Below are positions 1 through 9,893 of a stretch of 41,702 nt of DNA, piece after piece; within the stretch, counting starts at the first letter, position 1, and every line of letters begins with the position of its first letter. Source of the stretch: Chromera velia (lineage: Eukaryota; Sar; Chromeraceae); contig JAHBMJ010000468.1 in the NCBI GenBank assembly GCA_018398765.1, positions 1 through 41,702 on the forward strand, written 5' to 3'. The position numbers and the translations under genes were made by a program. The notes beneath the pieces were generated by a model. It was not told the origin of the DNA. It worked only from the letters and a program-made list of their open reading frames with translations, and searched no databases.

Positions 1-515
1 GGAGGATCAGAAGACATAGGGGGAGGAGATGAATCAAGAAAAAAAGAAAGAGAAAGAACAACATGTTGAGGGGCAAAGTCAGCTTCCAGGTTTGAAGTGG
101 CAGAGGACCAGGCTGTCAAAAGAAAAGGATCTACAAAAAAGTGATCAATCGCTGTTGTTTCTTCTCCTGCTTTAAAAAAGGTGCACGGGCCCGGAAAGGA
201 GACATCAACACCCAGCCTCTCACATTTCAAGGACAGGCCGTGGAGAGGAATTAAGTTAGAGCGTTCACAAAGACGGATCAGCCAATTCCCTTGCTCGTCA
301 GGTTGACTGCCATGGCTGCAGGCTGACAATCGAGAGGGCTTACAAGCATCAACTTCGTTCTCTTCTCTGCTTTCATCAGTGGGACATAGCATTCTTTCCC
401 AAGTCAGCCCTTCCAGCACCCGTTCTCGCCCACCCACAGTATCCGAAATTCCTCCAGCGAATCAGACTCAGTCCCATCTGATCCAGATTCTGAGCCACAA
501 CAGCAGCAAGCAGAC
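1..515. other. Region 5' of the retrotransposon gag ORF
   Basis: No host gene is supported here. The gag reading frame is open from 390, after a TAG at 387-389, and reads a Ser/Asp/Gln-rich stretch before the first ATG at 516, so Gag could start upstream by a non-ATG codon or by splicing. I looked for a 5' copy of the candidate LTR at 5941-6024 and for a tRNA primer-binding site of the TGG-start type and found neither. The 5' LTR is therefore diverged, deleted or outside the window. Confidence 0.5.
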
Positions 516-1469
516 ATGGGGGATGCAGTCAGATTTGATAAGCTCGAGCAGATTGGGAAGGTCAAGCGAGTGACTACAGTCTTTATCCCAGGAAAAACAA
601 ACGGACAGGTCTGGTATGCGACCTTTAAGGCAAAAGCAGATGCGGGAAACCTAAATGTGAATGAGAAGAAAGTGTTGCTGATAGGTCACTTTGAAGATCC
701 TGACCTTATCCTGTGGTGGAATGAAAACTCCGCTTCCGCCACAACTTCAGATGAGGTTGACACCTTGTTCCTGGAAACGCATGGAAGCACCGGTGTGACA
801 CAGGCGCACGCCGTCTACGGTATGGCTGACGTGCGGCTAAACCTCGGAGACGACTATGACAAATTCGTTGAACGCTTCGTCGACGTCTACATCCAGGCAA
901 ATCCAAACAGAAGAAGGAACGACAGAATCAGTTCCTTTATCAACGTGCTTTATCCCGAGCTGAGAGAAGAGCTGGAGATAGAACAGATCTACACCGATTG
1001 GGACCAATTGAAGAGGAGAGTCGGGTACCTCCATGCCAAACAACAGAAGAAAGCAAGGGCTCGAATTGCGGGGGTGCAACAGAGAGACGAGAGAGACGAA
1101 CTGGCCGAGTTGCAGAAACGGCTCGATCAGCAAGCTGCTCAGATCGCGGCTCTGAGAGGCCGCGGCCGTGGTCGTGGGGGATTCACCGACCGGGGGCGCG
1201 GTCGCGGTAGGGGTGGCTTCGGCTATTACCCCGTCTACCCGTCTCCCATGCACGGAGGCCATGCATTCGGCGCGTACGGTCGAGGTGGCTTCAATAGCCA
1301 CTTCAGAGGGGGACACGGAGGCATGAGAGGAAGAGGAGGCCACTACCAACAGTATGGAGGCAACAACGGTTTCAACAACGGTCCCCCCCGTTGCTACACT
1401 TGCAACCAGCCTGGCCACAAGGCCTCCAATTGTCCTGTGCAGGGAAACGACCCGGGTGGATTGACGTAG
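516..1469 (+). CDS. gag: Gag-like nucleocapsid protein of the Ty3/gypsy element
   Basis: This 317-aa ORF would form the particle shell and bind the element RNA. Residues 1-190 resemble a retrotransposon capsid region in size and in the tryptophan- and leucine-containing helices, though I cannot align them by eye. Residues about 205-290 are a Gly/Arg/Phe/Tyr-rich RGG stretch that should bind RNA. A CCHC zinc knuckle follows near the end (C-x2-C-x4-H-x4-C, about 1393-1434). The frame is intact, unlike pol. It overlaps pol by 79 nt, with pol in the -1 frame. Start chosen at the first ATG; the frame is open back to 390. Confidence 0.85.
   Translation: MGDAVRFDKLEQIGKVKRVTTVFIPGKTNGQVWYATFKAKADAGNLNVNEKKVLLIGHFEDPDLILWWNENSASATTSDEVDTLFLETHGSTGVTQAHAVYGMADVRLNLGDDYDKFVERFVDVYIQANPNRRRNDRISSFINVLYPELREELEIEQIYTDWDQLKRRVGYLHAKQQKKARARIAGVQQRDERDELAELQKRLDQQAAQIAALRGRGRGRGGFTDRGRGRGRGGFGYYPVYPSPMHGGHAFGAYGRGGFNSHFRGGHGGMRGRGGHYQQYGGNNGFNNGPPRCYTCNQPGHKASNCPVQGNDPGGLT
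1383..1389 (+). promoter_or_regulatory. Candidate -1 frameshift site (run of seven C) between gag and pol
   Basis: A run of seven C lies just before the zinc knuckle, inside the stretch where the gag frame and the pol frame are both open; pol is in the -1 frame relative to gag. Slippage of a tRNA pair on the C run would join the two. It is not a classical X XXY YYZ heptamer in the gag phase (the last shared base is T), so this is inference. Confidence 0.3.
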
Positions 1470-2722
1470 AGGTTCCCCAGTCCACCCAGCAGTTTGCGAA
1501 GCCTCGTCCTCTCCCGATTCCCCCGTGTGTGCGTGTCGAAAAAAAACATGTAGACTGTGAGCGAGAGGAGGACAATGAGAAAGGAAGAGTCCCGAAGTCG
1601 CAGGTTTCTCAGTCGCCTGTGTCCTTCCCTTCTCCGGCAAAGCATGCAGACAGACAGATCGACTTTGAACAAGCGAATTCAAAGAAAATGGAGGGAGAGA
1701 TGGCAGCAGTAAAGGTCGGTCCCAGGCCTTTCGTGACAATGTTGCTGTTTGGTAAGCCTGTGTCTGTTCTTATTGACACAGGGGCGGAAACTTCGTTCAT
1801 TGATGTGAATACGACTTTCAAATTGCATGCTGAATCAGATGCAGATGTTGACAGGCCCACGGTGGGTCTGTCCGCAGTGGGACAGACGGGCGTGTCGGTG
1901 GTGGGGGAGATTACGGCCAAGTTTTCTCACCCTTCCCTGCCGAAGAAAGTATTCCCACACCGCCTGACCGTCACAGAAGATTCGGGGTACGAAGCAGTCT
2001 TGGGGCAGGACTTTTTGAAGCTGTTGGACCCAGTAGTACAGTACCACTACCGTGAAGACCGTCTGGACGTTGCGGACCTCTCCTCCTTCGAGGTTTGGTA
2101 CGAGGATGGGAGGAAACCGATGCGTGTCTCCGCCTTCACGCGCACGAAAGTCCCCAAAAGAGCGAGGGCTCTTGTGCGTGTGCAGGTTGAGGGAACGGAA
2201 GGGGAGGAGACGGTCATTTTGAGAAGGAATTACCCGAGGAGGTTTCCGGGACTTGCCATCCCGGACCAAGTAATAGACGTCAAAGCTGGAGTCGCCACAG
2301 TAGAAGTCATGAACATCGCCACCAACCTCATCCGCCTAGGACCGAATTCACTCCTGACTTTTGCAGAGCCGTTCTCTCGTGTGTCGTCCGTCGCCGCAGT
2401 CACCACCAATGCTCCCGCCTCTGCCTACACACAGCAACCGCCGATTCCCAAGAAAGAAGACTCGCCTGTTCCTGCCCCTCCCTCGCAGAAGCTTCTGCCT
2501 GTGGATCTCTCTCACCTGTCATGCGAATTGAGGGAGAAATACGAGGGGGTCCTTCAAGAATATTCCGATCTCTGGTCTCACTCTCGTTTCGACATTGGAG
2601 AGCTGAGAGTGGATGGAAAGCCTTTCGAGGTGACCATTCCTACTGGAGATTCCCCTCCCATTCGCTGGAACCAAGACAGAATCCCGTACCACCAGAGAGA
2701 GCATGTGAAGAAGGAGTTGTAA
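1391..2722 (+). pseudogene. pol: pol, first open segment: aspartic protease and start of RT
   Basis: This segment continues in the pol frame and ends at an in-frame TAA (2720-2722). The retropepsin-type active site VLIDTGAETSFID lies around 1765-1803, and a second hydrophobic strand containing LGQDFL follows near 1995-2020, as in gypsy proteases. After a Pro-rich linker the segment enters the N-terminal RT arm (IPTGDSPPIRWNQDRIPYHQ region, about 2635-2700). The Met at 1391 is only the first Met in frame; translation most likely comes from gag by frameshift. The next segment carries on in the same frame, so TAA 2720 is a nonsense change, not a natural end. Confidence 0.85.
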
Positions 2723-3451
2723 GAGATGGAAGAAGGGGGAGTGATTCGTCCCTCTACTTCCCCATGGGCCGCCCCAGTCGTTCTAATTAAGAAACCAGAT
2801 GGGACGACCCGTTTCTGTCTAGATTTCCGCAAACTGAATCAAGCCACCAAGAGAGATCTTTTTTCCCTCCCCCGAATTTAAGAGACACTCGACCGCCTTG
2901 CAGGAGCCAAGGTGTTCTCAGCATTTGATTACACCTCTGGCTTCCAGCAACTCCGCATGCACCCCAACCACGCAGAGAAAACCGCCTTTGTCACTCCGTT
3001 CGGACTTTATGAATTCACCAAGATGCCCTTTGGGTTGGTGAATGCCCCTTGTGTTTTCCAGAGAGCCATGAATTCGGTTCTTGCAGGTCTGTCCAGAGAC
3101 CTCGCTCTCGTTTATGTCGACGACATCATCGTCTTCAGCCGATCTCATGACGAACACATTCAAGACTTGAGGGAGGTTTTAGGTTTGGTGAGGAAAGCAA
3201 ATTTGAAGCTCAAACTCGAGAAGGCACAGATTGCCATGACAGAGGTGGAGTATTTGGCACATACGGTGTCAGAGAAGGGAGTCAGACCGAGTAGAAAGAA
3301 CATCCGGAAGATTCTGCAGTGGGAGCCACCGCGGGACAGGAAGGAGCTCCGCTCTTTTCTGTATCTGTGCTCCTACTACCGTCATTTTATTGCAAGCTTT
3401 GCTCGTCTCTCCTTCCCTCTCTTTCAGATGTTACTTCCTGCAGATGAGTAA
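2723..3451 (+). pseudogene. pol: pol, second segment: reverse transcriptase palm
   Basis: Same frame as the preceding segment. RT motifs seen in order: [12 protein letters not shown] (about 2813-2850), FSAFDYTSGFQQLRM (motif A, about 2918-2960), FGLVNAPCVFQRAMN (motif B, about 3030-3074) and the catalytic YVDD box (about 3113-3127). A connection region with the SFLYLCSYYRHFI motif follows. The frame is broken by TAA at 2879-2881 and closed by TAA at 3449-3451. The residues around both stops align with the family where a glutamine or similar residue would be acceptable, consistent with C-to-T nonsense mutation. The enzyme would copy element RNA into DNA; this copy is dead as written. Confidence 0.88.
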
Positions 3452-5080
3452 GGCAGACCGGTCCCGTTTGTTTGGAATGGAGAAAGAGAGGAAATTTTTG
3501 GGGAGTTAAAAGAGAGGCTGACGACCCCTCCGATTCTCGGCTTCCCAGATATGAGCCTGCCGTTCAGGGTGAAACCGGACGCATATGAAGTGTCTGTGGG
3601 AGGCGTGCTCACGCAGATACAGAGGGGAAGGGAAGTGGTAATTGCGTATGTCAGTAGGGGGTTGAGTGCGGCAGAGAAAAATTACAGCCCCACCGAGACG
3701 GAGGCCTTAGGGGCTGTCTACTGCTGCAAACAGTGGAGGCATTACCTGTTTGGGGGGGTAGCGTATGTGATCACGGATCATAAACCGAATTTAGCGATGT
3801 CTGACCGCAAAATAGCGAACAAAAGGGTACACAACTGGGCGTTAGAGTTGCAGGAGTACGGGTTGACGTTCGTTCATAAGGCGGGGAAGGAACATGTAGA
3901 CGCAGACGCCGTTTCCCGACAGCCACAGCCTCCCCCGTCTCTTTCCGCCTCTGTAAACAGCGGGATCCCTTTGTGCCATCACTGTAATCAGCCTGCTGAC
4001 GGTAGCAAGGAGATCCGATCTGGTATGGCTGCCGCCCTGGCAGGTGTGCAAGCAGATGTGTCCCCTTTGCAGGTTGAGAGGGGCTTTCTGGACCGTGTGA
4101 GGGAGGAGTTACTAAGAGACCCCTTATTGAAGGATCATTTCAAATACTTTGCAGAGGGGGTGTTGCCTCGGGAGGCAAAGAAGGTGAAGCAAATTCTGTT
4201 GGAGGAAAGTGTATTTGAAGAGAAAAGAGGTTTGTTGTACAGGTACGAAGGAAGGGGGACAGAAAGGAAAGAACAGTTGGTGGTGCCTGAGGCGTGCAGA
4301 AAGACGGTTATGGTGATGAATCACGATCACCAGTTGGGGGGGCACCCAGGGGCAAATCGGCTGACAGAGAAGACTCTCCTGCACTTCTGGTGGCCAGGTT
4401 TGAGAGCAGACACGAGGGAGTGGGTCGCTTCCTGCCGAGAATGCAAAGAGAAGCTCAAGCCGAAAGCAAAGAGAGTACCCCAGACTGTGCCCGTGCCTTC
4501 CCGTCCTTGGCACACACTCGGCATTGATGTGTCAGGGCCCTTTTCGACGAACAGGAGGGGAAACAGATTTATGCTCGTTGTGACAGACCATTTTGGAAAG
4601 GATGTGGAGACGTTTGCCCGCCTTGAGCTGCCCGCTCATGTCGTAGCTGAGATTTTCTGCAGGCATAGTCCCTTTGAGGTTCTCCTCTCAGATACGGGAA
4701 CGAATTTCCTGGCAGAAATCGTGAGTGAGGTGTTGAAGATTTTGAGAGTGAGGAGGAAGGTAACAGCAGGGTACCACCCTCAGTGCACAGGACTGACAGA
4801 AAGATACAATCAGACGTGGGAGCAAGCGGTTGGAAAGCAGTTGAGAACAGAGAATGAGCTTGATTGGGGTCTGTATTTGCAGCCCTTCAATTTCTCATAC
4901 CGGATGACCCCGCATTCCGAGACTGGATTGACCCTATTCCAGTTGACCCATGGGTATGAGCCGACCCATATGCTGCGAGTAGAGCCCGTCTCATCAGAGA
5001 CCCGTTCCCCTCCAGTGGCTTACAACGACTACTACAGCGTGATCCATCAGAACAGGTTGGAGTTGATTGAGACGACATGA
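3452..5080 (+). pseudogene. pol: pol, third segment: RNase H and integrase
   Basis: Still the same frame. RNase H features: DAYEVSVGGVLTQ near 3577-3615, IAYVSRGL, TETEAL and TDHKPN (about 3773-3790). The integrase zinc-binding HHCC region lies about 4315-4455 (MNHDHQLGGHPG ... CRECK). The catalytic core D,D-35-E is recognisable as GIDVSGPF (about 4520), LLSDTGTNF (about 4683-4710) and GLTERYNQ (about 4790-4810). The segment between the first Asp and LLSDTG looks a few residues short compared with the usual phrase, with a possible small deletion near HSPF (about 4667). It ends at TGA 5078-5080, a possible CGA-to-TGA change, since the frame resumes downstream. Confidence 0.87.
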
Positions 5081-5149
5081 GCCAGGATGGAGAAATCAAG
5101 GTAAGAGAGAGAGTAGAAGAACCTGCCCCCTTGGAAGAGCAAATTCAGA

Positions 5150-5734
5150 GTGGGGGATCAGGTGTTGGTGCAAAAGCCTATCAATCCGCTCACAGGCAAA
5201 GTGGATGGAGGAAAGTTTGTAGAACAGTTGGAAGGGATTTATCTGGTTGTTTCCCTTCCGGATGGACGGCCCCACAACGCCGTTGTCAGGCAGTTGGGGG
5301 GAGGAAAGAGCATGACGATCTCCATAAACAGATTGAAGTTATGGAGGATGGCAAAGGAAGTGAGAGAGGAGATGAAGGGGAGAAGGAGAGAGGAGAGAGA
5401 AATAGAAGAAGGGAGAGAGAAAAGCAAGAAAGCAGCGTCAGAGTCCGCATCGGATGTGATTGACGAGCTTGGCCTTGGAGAAAAGTGGCCGAGAGACAAG
5501 AAACCAGAGAGAGGGGAAGCGCTTCCCGAGTCGATGCAGGAAGAGAAGAGAGGAAAGAGAGTGAGGGCAGTTGAGGTGAAGTCGAGCAGAGAGAAGGACG
5601 GAAAGATGCATTACAGAGTTGTCTACAATAATGGTTTGTTTTTGTGGCTGCCAGAGGACGAAGTGGGAGAGCCTGAGTTGGTGAATGAATTCGAAAGGAA
5701 TAAAGAAAGGATTTTGCGTGGACGTGAAGACTGA
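5150..5734 (+). pseudogene. pol: pol, last segment: integrase C-terminus with chromodomain-like module
   Basis: This is the same frame as integrase, separated from it by stops at 5078, 5102 and 5114. The start (RVGDQVLVQKP, about 5145-5180) is the GPF/Y-type integrase C-terminal domain common in gypsy elements. After a Lys/Glu-rich linker, the last 60 or so residues (about 5560-5715) match chromodomain spacing: RAVEVKSSREKDGKMHYRVV then FLWLPEDEV then PELVNEFERN. That corresponds to the YLVKWKG and TWEPEENL...ELIEEYE phrases of chromodomains, with the aromatic cage only partly kept. In chromoviruses this module steers integration to histone-marked chromatin. Ends with TGA at 5732-5734. Confidence 0.72.
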
Positions 5735-5904
5735 CTGTCCGATCCTTCGTTCATGCATTCGAACGTTTTCTTTTCTTTTTTCCACGCCCTTCCCACCCGA
5801 TCTTTTCACACGTGTTGGCAGCGATCTGCAGCTCGTTGCTTGGTTTCTTTGGCTGCTGGGAGCGCCGGTGCAGACCAGAGTCATTGAGAGAAGTGAAGCA
5901 ATAA

Positions 5905-5923
5905 ATTGTGCGGGATGCACAAT
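5905..5923. repeat. Perfect short hairpin in the element 3' region
   Basis: ATTGTGC (5905-5911) and GCACAAT (5917-5923) form a 7-bp stem with a 5-nt loop. It lies 18 bp before the LTR-like block and may be part of the 3' untranslated region; function unknown. Confidence 0.6.
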
Positions 5924-5940
5924 CTTGTGCGGGGTGTGGT

Positions 5941-6024
5941 TGTTACAGACCTTTGGACCTAGGCTCGATTTGGTCCTTAGAGTAATACAGAGAATTAATA
6001 GCATTAAATACACACTGTAATACA
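5941..6024 (+). repeat. Candidate short LTR or LTR remnant
   Basis: The block begins TGTTACAG and ends CTGTAATACA, giving TG...CA ends with near-matching short terminal inverted repeats, as LTRs have. It sits about 200 bp after the pol stop. At 84 bp it is unusually short, and no second copy was found at the left end of the element, so the call is weak. Confidence 0.2.
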
Positions 6025-6218
6025 AAGGCATGCACGTCCGTATCTTAGCCTTTGCAATACAGATTGATTGAGCCTGTTAGAAGGACCGAATCTTTCCTGA
6101 TCGATAGGGAAGGCTTTTGTGTGTCTGATAGATTCTCTGTATGTAGAACTTGTGGGTGAGTTGATTCCTAAGTTCTAGAGAGCTTAAACTAGAACAGCTT
6201 TCAAGATACCGTAAATGA

Positions 6219-6237
6219 TCCGCGCCTGCGGCGCGGA
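6219..6237. repeat. GC-rich perfect hairpin
   Basis: TCCGCGCC (6219-6226) and GGCGCGGA (6230-6237) pair perfectly over 8 bp around a TGC loop, inside an AT-rich neighbourhood. No poly-T tail follows. Confidence 0.7.
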
Positions 6238-6316
6238 CTTTCAAACTTATCTAAAAATGCGGTTTAAACTTTCAAGTGATAGTAAGGTTCAGGGAGGTCT
6301 TGATTATATACCTATG

Positions 6317-6350
6317 ACATAGCATAACATAGCATAGCATAGCATAGTAT
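6317..6350. repeat. Pentanucleotide microsatellite, (CATAG)n-type
   Basis: About six imperfect copies of CATAG or CATAA in tandem. Confidence 0.85.
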
Positions 6351-7106
6351 GTAGGTTTCAAAACAGTTTAAAGGAGAAATTTTCACATATAAATCACTTG
6401 TCTGCATTGTTTTTATAGAAATGAATTTTATTTCTCTATTAGGGTCGTGTGGAGTCAGAGAATTTTTGTTAAACGACACTTAAATAAGTAAGACAGTAAT
6501 TACAATGATGATGCCTTAGATCATGCTTAAAACCAACACATCTATAGTACGTTCTTTTATAAAATTAAAAGGTATTCAGAAGGTTGGCTGAGAGCAATTA
6601 GAAGGAAATAAAAGTACTAGTAAAAGTAATGAGGCTGGAACTGACTAGAGATGAGACCACGTGGAAAAATGATTCAGGTCTGGTAAAAAAATGTAAAAAA
6701 CTGACCTAAAAATATTAAACCCGACGCCGGGCGCAGGGGCTCCCCTGGCTGGCCTGTCAAAAAAGTGAGCCGGTACGTGAAGAATTGGCGGAAAAAATGT
6801 AGCGCCGCCGCCGCCGCGCAGCAACGTCGAACGAATAATGCATGGCCATGCATGGCCGAATCAGGTGCACGATTGTTGCATACTACTAGATGTTGAAGCT
6901 ATGTTGAAGCTCCAGTCATCGTCTGAAGTTCCATTCCTGATCGAGACCTTCTACCCAAAGCAGCTGTTAACGCCTTCGGATTAGACTTCCTGCAGGCCCG
7001 AGAAGCGTGCGCTGTCGGAAGAAGAGCCGTTGGGATCGGCTGTCTACCGAAACAAATCAGTCTGACAGGATCAGAGTTGTGTTTGTTCGTCTAAATCCTC
7101 AGCAAG

Positions 7107-9002
7107 ATGGAGAGGAGCTCCTCTGCTCTCTCTTCTGTCAAGCGAGAGCTCGAAGTTTTGGCAGTCAGCCTGCTGGGAGTGATTGGTTCGATCAGACAGA
7201 TTGGAAAGGTGGTTGGCAACACTTGTCACCACTTTCAGAAGAACCTTCGTGGGTCGCCTTCCACATCTCCGGTGTCCAATGCTATTTGTCCTGTCCTTTC
7301 AAGTGCCCCTGCTCTCTCTGACCTCTGGCAGTTGGTCGAGAGGGTGCACGTTGTTCTACAGACAGAGCTTCAGTATCTTACAAGCGTGTACGGTCGCTCA
7401 GTCTGCACGCCTCTGTTTGAGGACGAGGGAACCCTGCTCCGTTCTTTCCACCCGTCGGTGGAACGCGTCTGGGGCTATCGGTGGCCCGTGTCCTTTAATC
7501 TCTCCTATCCGTCTGTGTACACCTGCATCACAAGGGCAGGGAGGATGGAGGCGATACCGTCTGTCCCTCTGGAGCTGGAGGCTGTGGCTAAAAGCCTTCT
7601 GAGGGCTGTCAGAACGATTCGAAATGTCGAGAAGGTGATTGCAAGTATCGAGTTTGTGCAGCAAAGAGAGGGCATTTGTCCGGAGTCCTCGATACGCTCT
7701 CGAAGACTGGCCGAACCGAGGCCAAACTTTCCAATCCAATTCTACCCAGCACCTGAGAATCCGAAGCAAGACGCGAGCGTGATGGTCCTCGTGGCTTTCA
7801 CCCGCCTTATGCACTCCCTTACGATGTTCCATTTGCCTTACCTCTCTGTCTACCTCGCTGTCTCCACTCTCCGACAGTCCATAGGACTGATGAAGCCGTT
7901 CTTTCAGAGAGGATTGAACAGAGTCATGAACACCCACTACCAACTGGACCTTACAAAGGTCTTGCCTCGAAACGTTGGAAAGGTGATTCGATCCTTTCAG
8001 CCTATCACCTTTTACAACGCATTCGAAATGCTGATGCAGAAGCATGGAAAAGAGAGAGACCTTGACACCTCTACCCTCAAGAAAGTGGGCGCACGTTTGG
8101 ATCATCTGGTTGATGCAGAGACACCCTATGGTGTCAAGACCAAAAGGACAGTGCTCATGAAAGCTGTCCTGTCACGGGAGTTGGAGGCTGTCACCTTGTT
8201 TGTTGAGAATGGAGCAGAAGTGAACGTGAAAAGCCCCTCTGGCATCTCTGCTCTTCAGTACGCGTATCTGACAGGCGAGTCAGGAATTGCGAATTTTCTC
8301 CTCTCGAGAGGTGCCGAGAAGGACGAAGAGGCCGACAAGCAGGCCAAGTCCGTTTTCGTTGCAGCTGAAAACGGCAACGATGAGTTCGTTGACCTCTTTC
8401 TCTCCTACGGCTTCGATCCGAACGGGAAAAATCAGAACGGGGACACTTCTCTTCATTGTGCTGTAAAGAAGGGAAGAAGAAAATCTGCTGAGATCCTTCT
8501 GAATCACGGTGCCAGGGTGAATGAACGAGCCACCGGCGATCAGGCCGGGTTTACGCCTCTCTTCCACACAGTAGTTGCGGCCGGAAGGGCTATAGATCAT
8601 GGGGAGATGACGGAGGTCCTCATCTCTCGCGGAGCCGACCTCAACATGAAGCTGCAGGATCATGCCTCCCCTAAAATTCTTCTCACTGCAGCCTTGTATG
8701 GCGCTGTCAATGTCGTGCAGGTTCTGCTGAACAACAAAGCAGATCTGCGGGCGACAGACGACAGTAGGCGCACCGCGTTGCACATGTGTGCGTTCTTTGA
8801 CGATCGGTTTGCGCAATTCGGGGTAGATGTGCAGAAGAAGGTTCGCGTTGCACAGCTGCTCATTGCAAAGGGGATCAACGTGAACGCCGTCGATAGAACA
8901 GGCCGAACTGCAACGGACATAGCGCTGTCCGAGCTGCCGCAGACTTCACCCCTCTTTGCGTTCTTTCAGGCCTTGCCTGGACCGGCACAGGCAGGACAGT
9001 GA
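7107..9002 (+). CDS. Ankyrin-repeat protein, intronless, 631 aa
   Basis: The C-terminal half (residues about 345-615) is a run of ankyrin repeats: phrases such as TVLMKAVLSRELEAVTLFVE, NGAEVNVKSPSGISALQYA, GDTSLHCAVKKGRRKSAEIL, NHGARVNE and RTALHMCAFF carry the helix-turn-helix plus G-A-D/E-V-N pattern. Ankyrin solenoids bind protein partners; the partner is not visible. The N-terminal 340 residues are helical and not recognised, but two parts resemble each other (residues about 10-38 and 150-178), suggesting an internal duplication. No signal peptide or clear membrane segment. The ATG at 7107 is the first in this frame, with no in-frame extension needed. It stands out by lacking introns beside intron-rich neighbours. 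Ends with TGA at 9000-9002. A real gene very likely; specific role unknown. Confidence 0.85.
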   Translation: MERSSSALSSVKRELEVLAVSLLGVIGSIRQIGKVVGNTCHHFQKNLRGSPSTSPVSNAICPVLSSAPALSDLWQLVERVHVVLQTELQYLTSVYGRSVCTPLFEDEGTLLRSFHPSVERVWGYRWPVSFNLSYPSVYTCITRAGRMEAIPSVPLELEAVAKSLLRAVRTIRNVEKVIASIEFVQQREGICPESSIRSRRLAEPRPNFPIQFYPAPENPKQDASVMVLVAFTRLMHSLTMFHLPYLSVYLAVSTLRQSIGLMKPFFQRGLNRVMNTHYQLDLTKVLPRNVGKVIRSFQPITFYNAFEMLMQKHGKERDLDTSTLKKVGARLDHLVDAETPYGVKTKRTVLMKAVLSRELEAVTLFVENGAEVNVKSPSGISALQYAYLTGESGIANFLLSRGAEKDEEADKQAKSVFVAAENGNDEFVDLFLSYGFDPNGKNQNGDTSLHCAVKKGRRKSAEILLNHGARVNERATGDQAGFTPLFHTVVAAGRAIDHGEMTEVLISRGADLNMKLQDHASPKILLTAALYGAVNVVQVLLNNKADLRATDDSRRTALHMCAFFDDRFAQFGVDVQKKVRVAQLLIAKGINVNAVDRTGRTATDIALSELPQTSPLFAFFQALPGPAQAGQ

Positions 9003-9893
9003 CGGCCATGTGACGACCGAACTGCTCACGCAGCGCAGGTTCGCATGCAGTCATTGCCAGTCAATCGACCCCACTTGCATCTTCATGATTGCTTCAAAGT
9101 TGGCATCTAGTTGGGCATGTCTATTGGCATTGATTGAATTCCAACCTAATTTAAAACTGAATTGAGTTGAATTGAGACAGTTAAACCGGTACTATCAAAC
9201 AATTATTTTAAGAGAATTTTATGAAAAAATGAATTAGTTCAATTGAATTTACTCACTGTAGTACGGTACTAGTACCCGTCGTACTAGTACTACCCGACAC
9301 TAATCCTAATAATCCTTAGTACTAATCCAAATCTTAATCGGAAGCTAATCCTTATCAAACCTAATCATTTTTTTAATATAATTTTTTTAAACGTAGTCAA
9401 TTTTCCTAGCAATTTTCTTCAGAAATTTTTTAAAAAAATGTTTAAAGGAATGCACATGCAACTTGAAGTTATGCTTCAAAAGTTTGTAAAACTTTTTTCG
9501 TTTTGTAAACTAGATGTGAAAATGTTACTATCACCATGTTATGTAGAAATTCTTGGATTATATTCTAAAGAAACAATTAATTTAAATAGTCTAAAATTGA
9601 CTCTAAATTACTCTAAATGATGATGATGATGATTGAGGGTTAAATCCTAAATCCAGCGATGCCAGACCCCAAGCCACGAACAAGGCTTTGAGGACAACCC
9701 CATGTCATGCAAAACGCTCCCATATCATGTAAAATGCACTCTCTCATACTCTCTCTAAAAAACTAATGAATAGAAATTATGTTTTTAAAATCTGATGTTA
9801 TGATAAAGAGGATACTAGACTCGTAACTAGAGCTACAGCTAGAGAGCGTGATGGTGTATGATGGTCAATCATGGTCTAATCTGCTATGTCATG
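9003..9893. other. Convergent intergenic region, AT-rich and repetitive
   Basis: Lies between the 3' ends of the ankyrin gene and the minus-strand methyltransferase gene. Contains clustered GTACTAG-type words (about 9258-9290), repeated CTAATCC words (9298-9362), a T-rich block and a short ATGATG run (9617-9634). The 60-aa open frame at 9438-9620 is Leu/Lys/Ser-rich chance sequence. No gene seen. Confidence 0.6.

Larger units (their letters stand above)
516..6024 (+). mobile_element. Ty3/gypsy (chromovirus-like) LTR retrotransposon, decayed
   Basis: Domain order is Gag (RGG-rich, CCHC knuckle), aspartic protease, reverse transcriptase, RNase H, integrase, chromodomain-like C-terminus. RT before RNase H before integrase is the Ty3/gypsy (Metaviridae) order, and a chromodomain at the integrase end is the hallmark of chromoviruses. 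Gag is in frame 0 and pol in frame 2, a -1 relation. Pol is interrupted by in-frame stops at 2720, 2879, 3449, 5078, 5102 and 5114, so this copy cannot make a full polyprotein. The right boundary is a guess from a TG...CA block at 5941-6024; no matching 5' LTR was seen. Confidence 0.88.
5735..7106. other. Intergenic region between the retroelement and the ankyrin gene
   Basis: No coding exon supported. The left part is element 3' sequence, the middle (about 6240-6700) is AT-rich, and the right part turns GC-rich (6720-6830, with a GCC/GCG cluster at about 6801-6820) and has a tandem ATGCATGGCC-like duplication near 6838-6857. The GC-rich stretch upstream of the ATG at 7107 is the likely promoter side, but no TATA box or initiator can be assigned with confidence. 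Confidence 0.5.

Noticed and set aside
837-1739. Minus-strand 300-residue open frame over gag
   Set aside because: Low-complexity shadow of the RGG-rich gag frame; the plus strand has the CCHC knuckle and protease motif.
2720-5116. Stop-codon reassignment (TAA/TAG read as glutamine) to explain the interrupted pol frame
   Set aside because: Host genes in the window end at TAA (21592, 28050), TAG (9894) and TGA (9000, 38589), so all three act as stops; decay of the element is simpler.
9438-9620. 60-residue open frame in AT-rich DNA
   Set aside because: Composition is that expected of random AT-rich sequence; no motif, no splice context.
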